DNA of 64,000 bases from SZUA-309 sp965232595 (lineage in GTDB: Bacteria > Pseudomonadota > Gammaproteobacteria > Pseudomonadales > Azotimanducaceae). Below, in pieces: positions 1-7,829 of the stretch. The translations under genes were made by a program, and so were the position numbers. The notes below the pieces were generated by a model. The model had not been told where the DNA came from. It saw only the letters and a program-made list of their open reading frames with translations, and did not search any database. The stretch covers positions 3,720,001-3,784,000 of the forward strand of contig OZ246983.1 of assembly GCA_965232595.1 (NCBI GenBank). The letters run 5' to 3'. Every line of letters begins with the position of its first letter. The first letter of the stretch is position 1.

Positions 1-147
1 AGAGAGCCCGATCTCCCGACCCAGCGGCGCCAGCACCGGAAACAGCACCGTGAAGCCCATGCCGACGCTGACCAGGGAAACCAGCAGGATGCGTTTGGCG
101 TATACCGGAGAAAACTCCGCGGCTGCTTCGGGAGTGGAGTCGGACAC
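1..147 (-). CDS. MFS transporter, N-terminal fragment (runs off the window)
   Basis: The first 49 codons of a minus-strand gene that continues beyond base 1. The start is GTG at 147, with an in-frame TGA four codons' width upstream that rules out a longer N-terminus. After about 18 polar residues there is a hydrophobic helix (LLVSLVSVGMGFTVLF) followed by PVLAPLGREIGLS, the usual first helix and loop of a major facilitator carrier. The substrate cannot be told from this piece. It is divergent from slyX. The family call is an inference from one helix. Confidence 0.6.
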   Translation of the reverse strand, partial: MSDSTPEAAAEFSPVYAKRILLVSLVSVGMGFTVLFPVLAPLGREIGLS

Positions 148-249
148 AGGTGCTCAGCTGGGCAAAGCCCGGCAGTGTAACGTACGCGCTTGGCCTATGA
201 TTAGGGGTGGAGATCAAATTCATGGCTCGTGGAGTCAGACGGAGCGGAT

Positions 250-477
250 ATGAGTAGCGCCGGGAACAGCAGCAACGATGCCGAGCGGCTGGACGAGCTG
301 GAGAGCCGCCTGGCCTTTCAGGAAGACACCCTCTCGAGCCTCAACGAAGCCCTGGTCGCTCAGCAGGAGCGAATCGCTTATCTTGAAAAGATGCTGGAGC
401 TGCTCGTGGAGCGCTATCGGCAGAGTGCGCCGGAGGCTGCTCTGCCGGGCGAGGAACCGCCGCCACCGCACTACTGA
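250..477 (+). CDS. slyX: SlyX family protein
   Basis: A 75-residue acidic protein that is almost entirely one coiled coil, with LDELESRLAFQED and LNEALVAQQERIAYLEKML in the first 50 residues. It ends in a proline run and PPHY, the signature tail of SlyX. The family occurs across proteobacteria and its biochemical role is unknown. The ATG at 250 is chosen because GGAG lies five bases before it; an earlier in-frame ATG at 229 has no such site. The gene stands alone, divergent from the MFS fragment. Confidence 0.88.
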   Translation: MSSAGNSSNDAERLDELESRLAFQEDTLSSLNEALVAQQERIAYLEKMLELLVERYRQSAPEAALPGEEPPPPHY

Positions 478-574
478 ACAGCTGAGCAGGATGTGACTAA
501 TTCGTTATTCTAATCAAGGAGTTAGAGTAGAATTCGAATGTCTTTCGTAAGAGCAAACAGGAGCAGGCCGCCGA

Positions 575-1738
575 ATGGCTAGGACCTTGAAGATCCTGCT
601 GCCTATCGCCTTCATTCTGTTGGCGAGCACGGTTGCGCTCGTCCTGATTCAATCCAGGCCGAAAGCCGCGCAGACCGCGGCTCCGGCGCCGGCACTGCTG
701 GTTTCCGTGGCCAGCGCGGCCAGGGAGCCGGTTCGCTTCGTGGTGCACACACAGGGCGCCGTCAGCCCACGGACCGAAACCACCCTGGTCTCTGAAGTGG
801 CGGGGCAGATCGTCGAGGTGGCGCCGGCGTTCGTCAGCGGCGGCTTCTTCAAGAAAGGGGACGTGCTGCTGCGGATTGATCCGCGCAACTACGAGTCGGC
901 GGTGAAGCGAGCCAGCGCCGGCGTGGCGCAGGCGCGTACCCAGGTGGCAACAGAGAACGCGCTTGCCGGCTACGCCTACGAAGACTGGAAGCGGCTCCGG
1001 GATGTGGACGAGAGCAGGCAGCAGGCCTCCGACCTCACCCTGCGCAAGCCGCAGCTGCAGGAAGCGCTGGCGGCGCTCGAAGCCCGGGAAGCGGAGCTCG
1101 AGATGGCCCAGGAAGATCTGAACCGGACGGTCATTCGCGCGCCGTATGACGGCATGGTGCGGGAGAAAGTCGCCGACATCGGTCAGTACGTGAACGTGGG
1201 CAGCCAGCTGGCGCGGACTTTCGCCGTGGATCGGGCCGAGGTGCGCCTGCCGATCTCGCAGCAGGACCTGGTCTTTCTGGATCTGCGTGGTCTGGAAGAA
1301 GGGGTCACCCTGCCGGTTGCGCTGAACGCGACCATCGGCAGCCAGACTTATCGCTGGACCGCGGAGATAGTTCGCTCTGAAGGCGTGTTCGATGCCATGA
1401 GCCGGGTGCTCTACGTGGTGGCGCAGATCGAGGATCCCTACGACCTGACCGACAGCGGCAAAGAACCTCTGCGCATGGGTACCTTCGTCACGGCCGAGAT
1501 CAGCGGCACGGCGGGGGGCGACCTGTTTGCGATCCCTCGCTACGCGCTGTCCCAGGGGGACACCATCTGGATCGTTGACGAGCAGCTGAAGATTCAACCT
1601 CGCAAGGTGGGCATCGTTCGCACCGACGAGGACTTTGCCTACGTGGAAAGTGGTCTGGTCGACGGCGACCGATACGCGACCACCCCCATTGATCAGCCGC
1701 TCCCCGGCATGCAGGTTCGGCTCAGTGAGCGGGACTGA
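575..1738 (+). CDS. RND efflux periplasmic adaptor (HlyD/AcrA family)
   Basis: A 387-residue membrane-fusion protein that would link an inner-membrane RND pump to an outer-membrane channel. It has an N-terminal anchor helix (about residues 7-24). A lipoyl half-motif follows (VAGQIVEVAPAFVSGGFFKKGDVLLRID), then a coiled-coil hairpin rich in A, E and Q (about 105-190). The second lipoyl half is VIRAPYDGMV, and beta-barrel domains complete the protein. The permease gene starts inside its last codons, so the two are translationally coupled. The substrate is unknown, and no outer-membrane factor gene is in view. Confidence 0.9.
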   Translation: MARTLKILLPIAFILLASTVALVLIQSRPKAAQTAAPAPALLVSVASAAREPVRFVVHTQGAVSPRTETTLVSEVAGQIVEVAPAFVSGGFFKKGDVLLRIDPRNYESAVKRASAGVAQARTQVATENALAGYAYEDWKRLRDVDESRQQASDLTLRKPQLQEALAALEAREAELEMAQEDLNRTVIRAPYDGMVREKVADIGQYVNVGSQLARTFAVDRAEVRLPISQQDLVFLDLRGLEEGVTLPVALNATIGSQTYRWTAEIVRSEGVFDAMSRVLYVVAQIEDPYDLTDSGKEPLRMGTFVTAEISGTAGGDLFAIPRYALSQGDTIWIVDEQLKIQPRKVGIVRTDEDFAYVESGLVDGDRYATTPIDQPLPGMQVRLSERD

Positions 1739-4700
1739 CCTCACCCCGAAAGGCCTGATCGGCTGGTTCGCCACGAATCACGTGGCGGCCAACCTGCTGG
1801 CGTGCTTCGTCATCGGCATGGGCATCTGGGCGGCCATCGCGGTGAAGAAGGAGACCATGCCCGAGTTCCGCTTCGATATGGTGACGGTAAACGTGCCTTA
1901 TCTCGGCGGTGCGCCTGAAGAGGTGGATGAAAGCGTGGTGGTCAAGATCGAGGAGGCGATCAAGAACATCCAGGGGATCAAGGAAGTCCGGTCCATGGCG
2001 ACGGACGGTTTCGGTCAGGTCCGCATCGAGGTGCAGGAAGGCTACGAGCTGGCCGAACTGACCGACGAGGTGAAGCTGGCGGTGGACGGCATCTCCACGT
2101 TTCCGGCGGAAACGGAGCGACCGATCATCTCCAAGCAGATCATGCGCCGGGGCGCGCTGAACCTGCAGATACACGGCGGTCTCGACGAAAGGGCCATGAA
2201 GGACCTGGCGGAGCAGATCATCGATGAGGTGGTCGCGCTGCCCGGGGTTTCCTACGCCGAGATCATGGGGGCACGACCGTCGGAGATATCGATCGAGATC
2301 TCCGAAGACACGTTGCGCCAGTACAACCTGACCCTCGGCCAGGTTGCCCAGGTGATCCGAGCCTGGTCGCTGGACCTGCCCGGCGGCTCGATCCGCTCCG
2401 AGGCGGGCGACATACGCCTGAGAACGAAAGGCCAGGCCTACACCGGGACGGAGTTCGAAGAGATCGTGCTGGTGACCCGCCCGGACGGCACCCGGGTCAC
2501 CCTGGGAGACGTCGCTACCGTGCGCGACGGCTTCGCCGAGGTGGAGAGCTACTCCTTCTTCGACGGCGAGCGCAGCTTCGGAATCAACGTGATGTCGAGC
2601 GGTGAGCAGGAGAACGAGCTGGAGATAGCGCGGGTCGTGAAGGACTACGTGGCCAGCCGCCAGGCAACGCTGCCGGAAGGGGTGAAGCTCACGCATTGGG
2701 CGGACAGCACCTACTACCTCACCGGGCACCTGAACATGATGCTCGGCAACATGCTGCTCGGCGCGGTGCTGGTGTTCCTGATCCTGGGCCTGTTCCTGCA
2801 CGTGAAGATTGCCGCCTGGGTGATCGTCGGCCTGCCGGTGGCTTTCCTCGGTGCCTTCATGATGCTGCCGATCGTCGGCGTGACCATCAACATGATGAGC
2901 CTGTTCGCCTTCATTCTCGTCCTCGGCATCGTGGTCGACGACGCGATCATCATCGCCGAGAGCGCATACAGCTACACGGAAGAGCACGGCTACAACCTGC
3001 CGAACATCGTTCTCGGCGCGCAGCGGGTGGCGGTGCCGGCCACCTTCGGCGTGCTGACCACCATCATGGCGTTCCTGCCGATGCTTTTCGTGACCGGCCC
3101 GACCGCTGCGTTTAATGCGGCCATTGGCTGGGTGGTGATCTTCTGCCTGTTGTTCTCCCTCGTTGAGTCCAAGCTGATCCTGCCGTCCCACCTGTCGCTC
3201 ATGCGCTCGTCGCACGGCGACAAGACGGGGATCCCGGACCGGGTCGATCGCTGGCTCAAGCACTTCATCAACAACGTCTACAGCCCGTTCCTGACCAGGC
3301 TGATCGAGTATCGCTACGCCACCGTCGGATTCTTTGTTGGCCTGCTCATCCTGACCGCCGGGCTGGTGGGGGGTGGTCTCGCCCGGTTCGTGTTCTTCCC
3401 GGAGATCGAGCAGCCCTACGTGATGGCAAACATCGAGCTGCAGGACGGCGCGCCGGAATCGCTGATTGCCGAGATCGTTGCCCAGATGGATGCCGACCTG
3501 CGTGACCTGAACGAGGAGTTCAAGGCTGAGTACGACACCGACATCGACGTGGCCGAGCATCTGTTCGCCTACATCAACGACGGCAAGAGCGGCATGCTGC
3601 AGGTGGAGCTCTCCAAGGACGAGGCGCGACCGGCCAACGCCAAGATCGTCGAGCAGCGCTGGCGCCAGAAGGTCGGCGAGATCGCCGGCACCAAGGAGCT
3701 CAAGTTCAGCTCCGGCATGCACATGGGCGGCGGCGCCCCCATTTCCTTCGCGCTCAAGGGCAACAACTATGAGCGCGTGGAGGAGGCTGCGACCGAGCTC
3801 GTCAACCACCTGAAGGGCTACCAGGGGCTTTACGAGGTGGAGAGCTCGGCGGATGCCGGGCCGGAGGAGCTGAAGCTGTCCATCAAGCCCGAAGCGGAAG
3901 CCATCGGGGTCACGCTGGCCGATCTGGCCCGACAGGTTCGCGAAGCGTTCTACGGCGCGGAAGCGCAACGCATTCAGCGGGGCGACGAGGAAGTGAAAGT
4001 CATGGTCCGCTACCCGCGCTCGGAGCGATCGTCGGTCGGCAACCTCGAGCGGATGTGGATTCGCCTGCCGGACGGCCGGGAGCTGCCTTTTGCGGCCGTC
4101 GCCGACTACGAGATCAGCAGGGGCTACAACAACATCACCCGCCTGGATGGGCAGCGGACGGTGACGGTGAGCTCCAACGCAGACCTCACGCAGGTCGAGC
4201 CCATCGCGATCGTCGGCGAGATCACCAGCGAGTATCTGCCCTCGCTGCTGGTGCGCTATCCGGGCGTGAGCTACGAGCTGGCCGGCAGCTCGCGGGAAGA
4301 GCGGTCGTCCATGTTCAAGATGGCCTACGCCTTCATGGCGGGGCTGTTCGGCATCTACGCGCTGATGGCCATCCCTCTGAAGTCCTACCTGCAGCCGCTG
4401 ATCATCATGAGCGTGATCCCGTTCGGCATCATCGGTGCGGTGGTGGGCCACATGGCCCTGGATCTGGCGGTGAGCACGCTGTCCTTCATCGGCATCGTTG
4501 CGCTGGCCGGGGTGGTGGTGAACGACAGCCTGATCATGGTGGACTTCGTGAACAAGTCCGTCGCCGCCGGTGCGGACGAGGCGAGGGCGGCTGTGGAAGC
4601 GGGCAAGGCGCGCTTCCGGGCCATTCTGCTCACCTCGCTGACCACCTTCTTCGGGCTGGTGCCGATTGCCACGGAAACCTCCGAATCCGCGCAGATTGTG

Positions 4701-4850
4701 GTGCCGATGGCGGTGTCGCTCGCGTTCGGCATCCTCTTCTCTACCGTGATCACGCTGATTCTGGTGCCCTGTCTTTACAACATCCTGGCGGACTTCAAGC
4801 GTCTGTTCACGCGTCAGCCCAGCAAGCCGCCGGTGCTGGAGAAGTCCTGA
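1725..4850 (+). CDS. RND family efflux permease (AcrB/HAE-type)
   Basis: A 1041-residue proton-driven pump of the inner membrane, about the normal length for AcrB-like proteins. It has the expected plan: one helix near residue 15, a large periplasmic domain, a helix bundle, a second periplasmic domain and a final bundle. The proton-relay pair is present in the fourth helix (LGIVVDDAIIIAE, D405 and D406). The start is taken as GTG at 1725, overlapping the adaptor stop by 14 bases; the longer frame to 1635 would read through adaptor sequence. The TGA stop is followed directly by the TTG of mobA. Confidence 0.9.
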   Translation: MSGTDLTPKGLIGWFATNHVAANLLACFVIGMGIWAAIAVKKETMPEFRFDMVTVNVPYLGGAPEEVDESVVVKIEEAIKNIQGIKEVRSMATDGFGQVRIEVQEGYELAELTDEVKLAVDGISTFPAETERPIISKQIMRRGALNLQIHGGLDERAMKDLAEQIIDEVVALPGVSYAEIMGARPSEISIEISEDTLRQYNLTLGQVAQVIRAWSLDLPGGSIRSEAGDIRLRTKGQAYTGTEFEEIVLVTRPDGTRVTLGDVATVRDGFAEVESYSFFDGERSFGINVMSSGEQENELEIARVVKDYVASRQATLPEGVKLTHWADSTYYLTGHLNMMLGNMLLGAVLVFLILGLFLHVKIAAWVIVGLPVAFLGAFMMLPIVGVTINMMSLFAFILVLGIVVDDAIIIAESAYSYTEEHGYNLPNIVLGAQRVAVPATFGVLTTIMAFLPMLFVTGPTAAFNAAIGWVVIFCLLFSLVESKLILPSHLSLMRSSHGDKTGIPDRVDRWLKHFINNVYSPFLTRLIEYRYATVGFFVGLLILTAGLVGGGLARFVFFPEIEQPYVMANIELQDGAPESLIAEIVAQMDADLRDLNEEFKAEYDTDIDVAEHLFAYINDGKSGMLQVELSKDEARPANAKIVEQRWRQKVGEIAGTKELKFSSGMHMGGGAPISFALKGNNYERVEEAATELVNHLKGYQGLYEVESSADAGPEELKLSIKPEAEAIGVTLADLARQVREAFYGAEAQRIQRGDEEVKVMVRYPRSERSSVGNLERMWIRLPDGRELPFAAVADYEISRGYNNITRLDGQRTVTVSSNADLTQVEPIAIVGEITSEYLPSLLVRYPGVSYELAGSSREERSSMFKMAYAFMAGLFGIYALMAIPLKSYLQPLIIMSVIPFGIIGAVVGHMALDLAVSTLSFIGIVALAGVVVNDSLIMVDFVNKSVAAGADEARAAVEAGKARFRAILLTSLTTFFGLVPIATETSESAQIVVPMAVSLAFGILFSTVITLILVPCLYNILADFKRLFTRQPSKPPVLEKS

Positions 4851-5426
4851 TTGGCTGATCCGGTGACGGCGATCGTGCTCTGCGGCGGCGGAGGTCGGCG
4901 CTTCTCCGGCCGCGACAAACCGCTGGAGCGGCTCGGAGGGCGGTTGCTCGTAGAGCACGTGCTCGAGCGCCTCGGCGGCCAGGCATCGTCGATCATCGTC
5001 AGCGCCAACAGGAACCTCAGCGAGTACCGGAAGCAGGGACATCCGGTGGTTGCCGATCAGATTGCGGATCGCGGCCCCCTGGCCGGCCTGCAGGCGGCCC
5101 TGTCGGTCACCGATGCCGATCTGCTGTTCGTCTGCCCCGGTGATGCGCCGCTGTTGCCGGAGAACCTGATCGAGCAGCTGCGTGCAGGACTCGATTCGGG
5201 GGCAGAGGTGGCTGTGCCGCATGACGGCGATCGGACCCAGCACCTGTTCATGCTGCTGCATCGCGCTGTTGCCGAGCGGGTCAACGCTTACCTGGATGAA
5301 GGCGGTCGCAGCGTGGCTGGTTGGCTGGCGACGCTACGGGTTGCAGAGGTTTCGCTGCCCGATGCCACCGCGTTCACAAACGTCAACACGGCAGAAGAAC
5401 TGGCGCGGGCCGAAGATTTGGTCTAA
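4851..5426 (+). CDS. mobA: Molybdenum cofactor guanylyltransferase
   Basis: A 191-residue cytoplasmic enzyme that joins GMP to molybdopterin to make the MGD form of the cofactor. The nucleotide-binding signature is at residues 8-24 (IVLCGGGGRRFSGRDKP, Lys23). The second motif, VCPGDAPLLP, supplies the metal-binding Asp. The start is TTG at 4851, in frame with and touching the TGA of the RND permease; a GTG four codons later is an alternative. The sulfite dehydrogenase at 58.7-60.0 kb is a molybdoenzyme, but that family uses cofactor without added GMP, so the clients of MobA lie elsewhere. Confidence 0.87.
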   Translation: MADPVTAIVLCGGGGRRFSGRDKPLERLGGRLLVEHVLERLGGQASSIIVSANRNLSEYRKQGHPVVADQIADRGPLAGLQAALSVTDADLLFVCPGDAPLLPENLIEQLRAGLDSGAEVAVPHDGDRTQHLFMLLHRAVAERVNAYLDEGGRSVAGWLATLRVAEVSLPDATAFTNVNTAEELARAEDLV

Positions 5427-5440
5427 GTTCTGCGGTTCCA

Positions 5441-5457
5441 GAGTCCTCTCCGGACTC
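5441..5457 (+). terminator. Stem-loop downstream of mobA
   Basis: GAGTCC and GGACTC form a perfect 6-bp stem with a 5-nt loop, 14 bases after the mobA stop. No T-run follows, so this may be a weak terminator or an mRNA-end stabiliser for the RND-mobA transcript. Confidence 0.4.
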
Positions 5458-5488
5458 AGATTCCCGTCTTGGGATAGGAGGCGTTCAG

Positions 5489-5527
5489 ATGACTGCAGTA
5501 ACCCATATCAACCGCGGAGCGGTCTGA
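5489..5527 (+). CDS. Possible 12-residue leader peptide (minigene)
   Basis: ATG, eleven codons and TGA encode MTAVTHINRGAV. An ideal Shine-Dalgarno AGGAGG (5476-5481) sits seven bases before the ATG, the best ribosome site in this part of the window. The minigene lies between two stem-loops and 103 bases ahead of the RIO-type kinase. A short well-initiated frame in such a place suggests a regulatory leader, but no codon bias towards one amino acid is visible. Translation is inferred from the ribosome site only. Confidence 0.4.
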   Translation: MTAVTHINRGAV

Positions 5528-5545
5528 GCTCGCACCCTTTTTCTC

Positions 5546-5568
5546 TCCGGTCCTGAGCCGGATTTCTC
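5546..5568 (+). terminator. Short stem-loop with a pyrimidine tail ahead of the RIO kinase gene
   Basis: TCCGG and CCGGA form a 5-bp stem with a 7-nt loop, followed by TTTCTCC. A T-rich tract (CCCTTTTTCTC) also lies just before it. This could be an attenuator paired with the minigene at 5489, but the stem is short and the assignment is tentative. Confidence 0.25.
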
Positions 5569-5630
5569 CGTAACTGTCATTTCCTGCGCTGCCCGGCGGT
5601 GAGCTGCCGTGCGTCGCTGCCGGAGAAATC

Positions 5631-6407
5631 ATGGCTGACGATACTTCTATTGATCTGATGAGCGGGGGCTTCACCCGCGGCATGCTTGCCGATCTGGAGC
5701 AGAAAATGGTGCAGGACGCGTTCTCGAAATACGTGCAGCGGGTGGAGCATCGAATCAACGATGGCAAGGAAGCCACGGTTTATCTCTGCAGCTCGGCACC
5801 CGGAACGGTGCGCGCGCCCTTCGTTGCCGCCAAGGTGTACCGCGACCGGCGCTTCCGGGGCTTTTCCAACAACGCGGCCTACACCGACACCAGCCGCATT
5901 CTGGATAAGCGGCTGGCGAAAGCGGTGCGGAAGGGCACGCGCAAGGGGCGTAAGGCGTCGCAGCGCATGTGGGTCGACCGGGAGTGGCAGGCGCTGAAGC
6001 TGCTCTGGGAGGCCGGCGCTTCCGTTCCAGAGCCTTACGATCACGCGCCGGACGCAGTGCTGATGGAGTTCATCGGCGACGAAGCTGGCGCGGCGCCCAT
6101 GCTGACGCACGTTCGGCTGACCGTTGCTGAGGCGGAAAGAGCCTATGAGCGCCTGCTGGACGACCTGGCCATCATGCTGGATTGCGGTCTGGTGCACGGC
6201 GATCTTTCTGCGTTCAACATCCTGTTCCACCAGGGACGGCCGCGGATCATCGATCTGCCGCAGGCGGTGGAGGTGGACGAAGCGGTGGACGGCTGGACGC
6301 TGTTCCATCGCGACCTGGTCAATCTGAGCGGGTACTTCGAGCGTCAGGGGTTGGACCTGGACCCGACGGCCGACGCGATCGATCTCTGGGGACGCTTCGT
6401 CGGTTGA
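5631..6407 (+). CDS. RIO-type serine protein kinase
   Basis: A 258-residue atypical kinase. GKEATVYL (residues 45-52) matches the STGKEA-type nucleotide loop of RIO1, and AAKVYR carries the ATP-contacting Lys. HGDLSAFNIL holds the catalytic Asp191, and IIDLPQAVE the metal-binding Asp208, where DFG would sit in ordinary kinases. There is no winged-helix N-terminal domain as in RIO2. In archaea and eukaryotes the family acts in small-subunit ribosome maturation; the bacterial members are little studied. The ATG at 5631 follows GGAGAAATC. Confidence 0.85.
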   Translation: MADDTSIDLMSGGFTRGMLADLEQKMVQDAFSKYVQRVEHRINDGKEATVYLCSSAPGTVRAPFVAAKVYRDRRFRGFSNNAAYTDTSRILDKRLAKAVRKGTRKGRKASQRMWVDREWQALKLLWEAGASVPEPYDHAPDAVLMEFIGDEAGAAPMLTHVRLTVAEAERAYERLLDDLAIMLDCGLVHGDLSAFNILFHQGRPRIIDLPQAVEVDEAVDGWTLFHRDLVNLSGYFERQGLDLDPTADAIDLWGRFVG

Positions 6408-6447
6408 CGTACACTGGCCCTGGCATTCCGCAGGGATCAGAGGTGAC

Positions 6448-7104
6448 GTGAGCGACTCGGACCAGGCCATGCGCGACTACTATCGGACCCGGGCACCGGT
6501 CTATGACCGGGTGTATGCCTATCCCGAGAGGCAGGCGGATCTCGAGCAGCTGAGCAGCCTGTTGCCGCAGCTCTTTGCCGGGCTGAACGTGCTGGAAGTG
6601 GCAGCCGGCACCGGCTTCTGGACGGAGCGGATCGCCGCCAGCGCCGAATCGGTGCTGGCGACTGACGTTACGCCGGAAACGCTGGACGAGCTGAACGCCA
6701 GGAGCATGCCGGCCACCGTGCGCACCCGGGTGGCGGACGCCTTTCGGCTCGCGGAGCTGGCTGAGCAATTCAGCGGCCTGTTCGCCGGTTTGTGGTTCTC
6801 ACACGTGCTGATCAGCCAGCGGCAGGCGTTTTTCGACTCGATTCACAGCGTGCTCGAGCCCGGCGCCCGGGTCGTTTTTCTCGACAACTCCAGCGCGCAA
6901 TGTCAGCGGCTGCCGATCACGTTCACCGATGCGGAAGGAAACACCTACCAGGATCGGGCCACGGACGATGGCGAGAGCCACCGCGTGCTGAAGAACTTTC
7001 CAGCGGAGCAGGAGTTGCGTGATCTGGTGAGCGGGGTGGCCGAGGATGTTCGCTACCAGGCGCTCGAGCACTTCTGGCTGTTCAGCTACCGGCTGAGGCC
7101 CTGA
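6448..7104 (+). CDS. Class I SAM-dependent methyltransferase
   Basis: A 218-residue cytoplasmic methyltransferase. The SAM-binding motif I is LNVLEVAAGTGFWTE (about residues 48-62). LATDVTPETL gives the acidic residue that binds the ribose, and LFAGLWFSHVLIS is motif II. The N-terminal MRDYYRTRAPVYDRVYAYPER is typical of small-molecule methyltransferases of the UbiE-like type. The GTG start at 6448 is preceded by AGAGGTGA. The substrate is unknown. The stop touches the TTG of the next gene, so the two are probably co-translated. Confidence 0.85.
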   Translation: MSDSDQAMRDYYRTRAPVYDRVYAYPERQADLEQLSSLLPQLFAGLNVLEVAAGTGFWTERIAASAESVLATDVTPETLDELNARSMPATVRTRVADAFRLAELAEQFSGLFAGLWFSHVLISQRQAFFDSIHSVLEPGARVVFLDNSSAQCQRLPITFTDAEGNTYQDRATDDGESHRVLKNFPAEQELRDLVSGVAEDVRYQALEHFWLFSYRLRP

Positions 7105-7791
7105 TTGAGCCTGCAGGTGCACCCGGTTCTGCTGGCCGAGGTCAATCTCAGCGGCCGGTACAACCCGCCGACCTTCAGCGACACCCGGATCCCCGTCTAC
7201 GGCTTTCTTATTCTCGGCGATGCGGAATGCCTGCTGGTGGATACCGGCGTTGGCGAAGGGAACGACTACATCGATCGGCAGTTTCAGCCGAAACGTTACG
7301 ATCTGACCGATGCGCTCAGGCAGAAGGGCGTGGCCGTCACCGATGTGACCATGCTGATCAACTCACACCTGCACTTTGATCACTGCGGCAACAACCACCT
7401 GTTCCCGGGCGTGCCCGTGTACGTGCAGGAACAGGAGCTGGAAGCGGCGCGGGAGCCGCGCTACACGATTCGTGAGTGGTTCGAGTGCGGCGGCGCCGAC
7501 ATCCGGGCAGTGGCCGGTGATCAGGTGCTGACGAAAGGCGTTCGGCTCATCTCATCTCCCGGACACACGCCAGGGCATCAGTCCGTGCAGGTAGATACTG
7601 GAGATCAGCTCGTGCTGATCGCCGCGCAGGCGGCGTTCCGTGCAGAGGAGTTCGAGCGCGGTGGCGATCCCGAGGCGCAGGGACACGAAGGCTATGAGGC
7701 GGCCTACCTGGATTCCATTGCCAGGCTGAAGTCGCTGGCAGCGGATCGTTACCTGTTCAGCCATGACGGCGCCTGGTCGCAGGGCATGTAG
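7105..7791 (+). CDS. MBL-fold metallo-hydrolase (AHL lactonase-like)
   Basis: A 228-residue metallo-beta-lactamase-fold protein. The zinc motif is HLHFDH (His88, His90, Asp92, His93), and SPGHTPGHQ carries the next metal His. The late pair SHDGAW provides the last one. The overall pattern (LLVDTGVGEG early, then IDRQFQPKRYDL) resembles N-acyl-homoserine lactonases, which open the lactone ring of quorum signals; other lactones or esters are possible. The start is TTG at 7105, immediately after and in frame with the methyltransferase TGA. Confidence 0.82.
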   Translation: MSLQVHPVLLAEVNLSGRYNPPTFSDTRIPVYGFLILGDAECLLVDTGVGEGNDYIDRQFQPKRYDLTDALRQKGVAVTDVTMLINSHLHFDHCGNNHLFPGVPVYVQEQELEAAREPRYTIREWFECGGADIRAVAGDQVLTKGVRLISSPGHTPGHQSVQVDTGDQLVLIAAQAAFRAEEFERGGDPEAQGHEGYEAAYLDSIARLKSLAADRYLFSHDGAWSQGM

Positions 7792-7803
7792 AGCCGCCGC
7801 GAC

Positions 7804-7829
7804 GACCGCAAACGACCTGCGTTGCGGTC
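7804..7829. terminator. Bidirectional terminator-like hairpin between convergent genes
   Basis: GACCGCAA (7804-7811) and TTGCGGTC (7822-7829) are perfect 8-base arms. The stem can extend by two pairs with one bulged A. It lies between the MBL-fold gene and the oppositely oriented serine hydrolase, overlapping the latter's stop codon, and could end both transcripts. Confidence 0.5.

Noticed and set aside
1722..5261. Very long open frame on the minus strand (1179 residues)
   Set aside because: It is the shadow of the RND permease in GC-rich DNA. The product is rich in His, Arg, Gln and Asp with no family pattern. Similar long shadows opposite pccB, tamA, the PQQ dehydrogenase and the M13 peptidase were dropped for the same reason.
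7102..7107. TGA between the methyltransferase and MBL-fold genes as a second selenocysteine codon
   Set aside because: Both sides are complete proteins with their own starts and ends, no Cys homologue fits the position, and no SECIS-like stem follows. The same holds for TGA at 4848.
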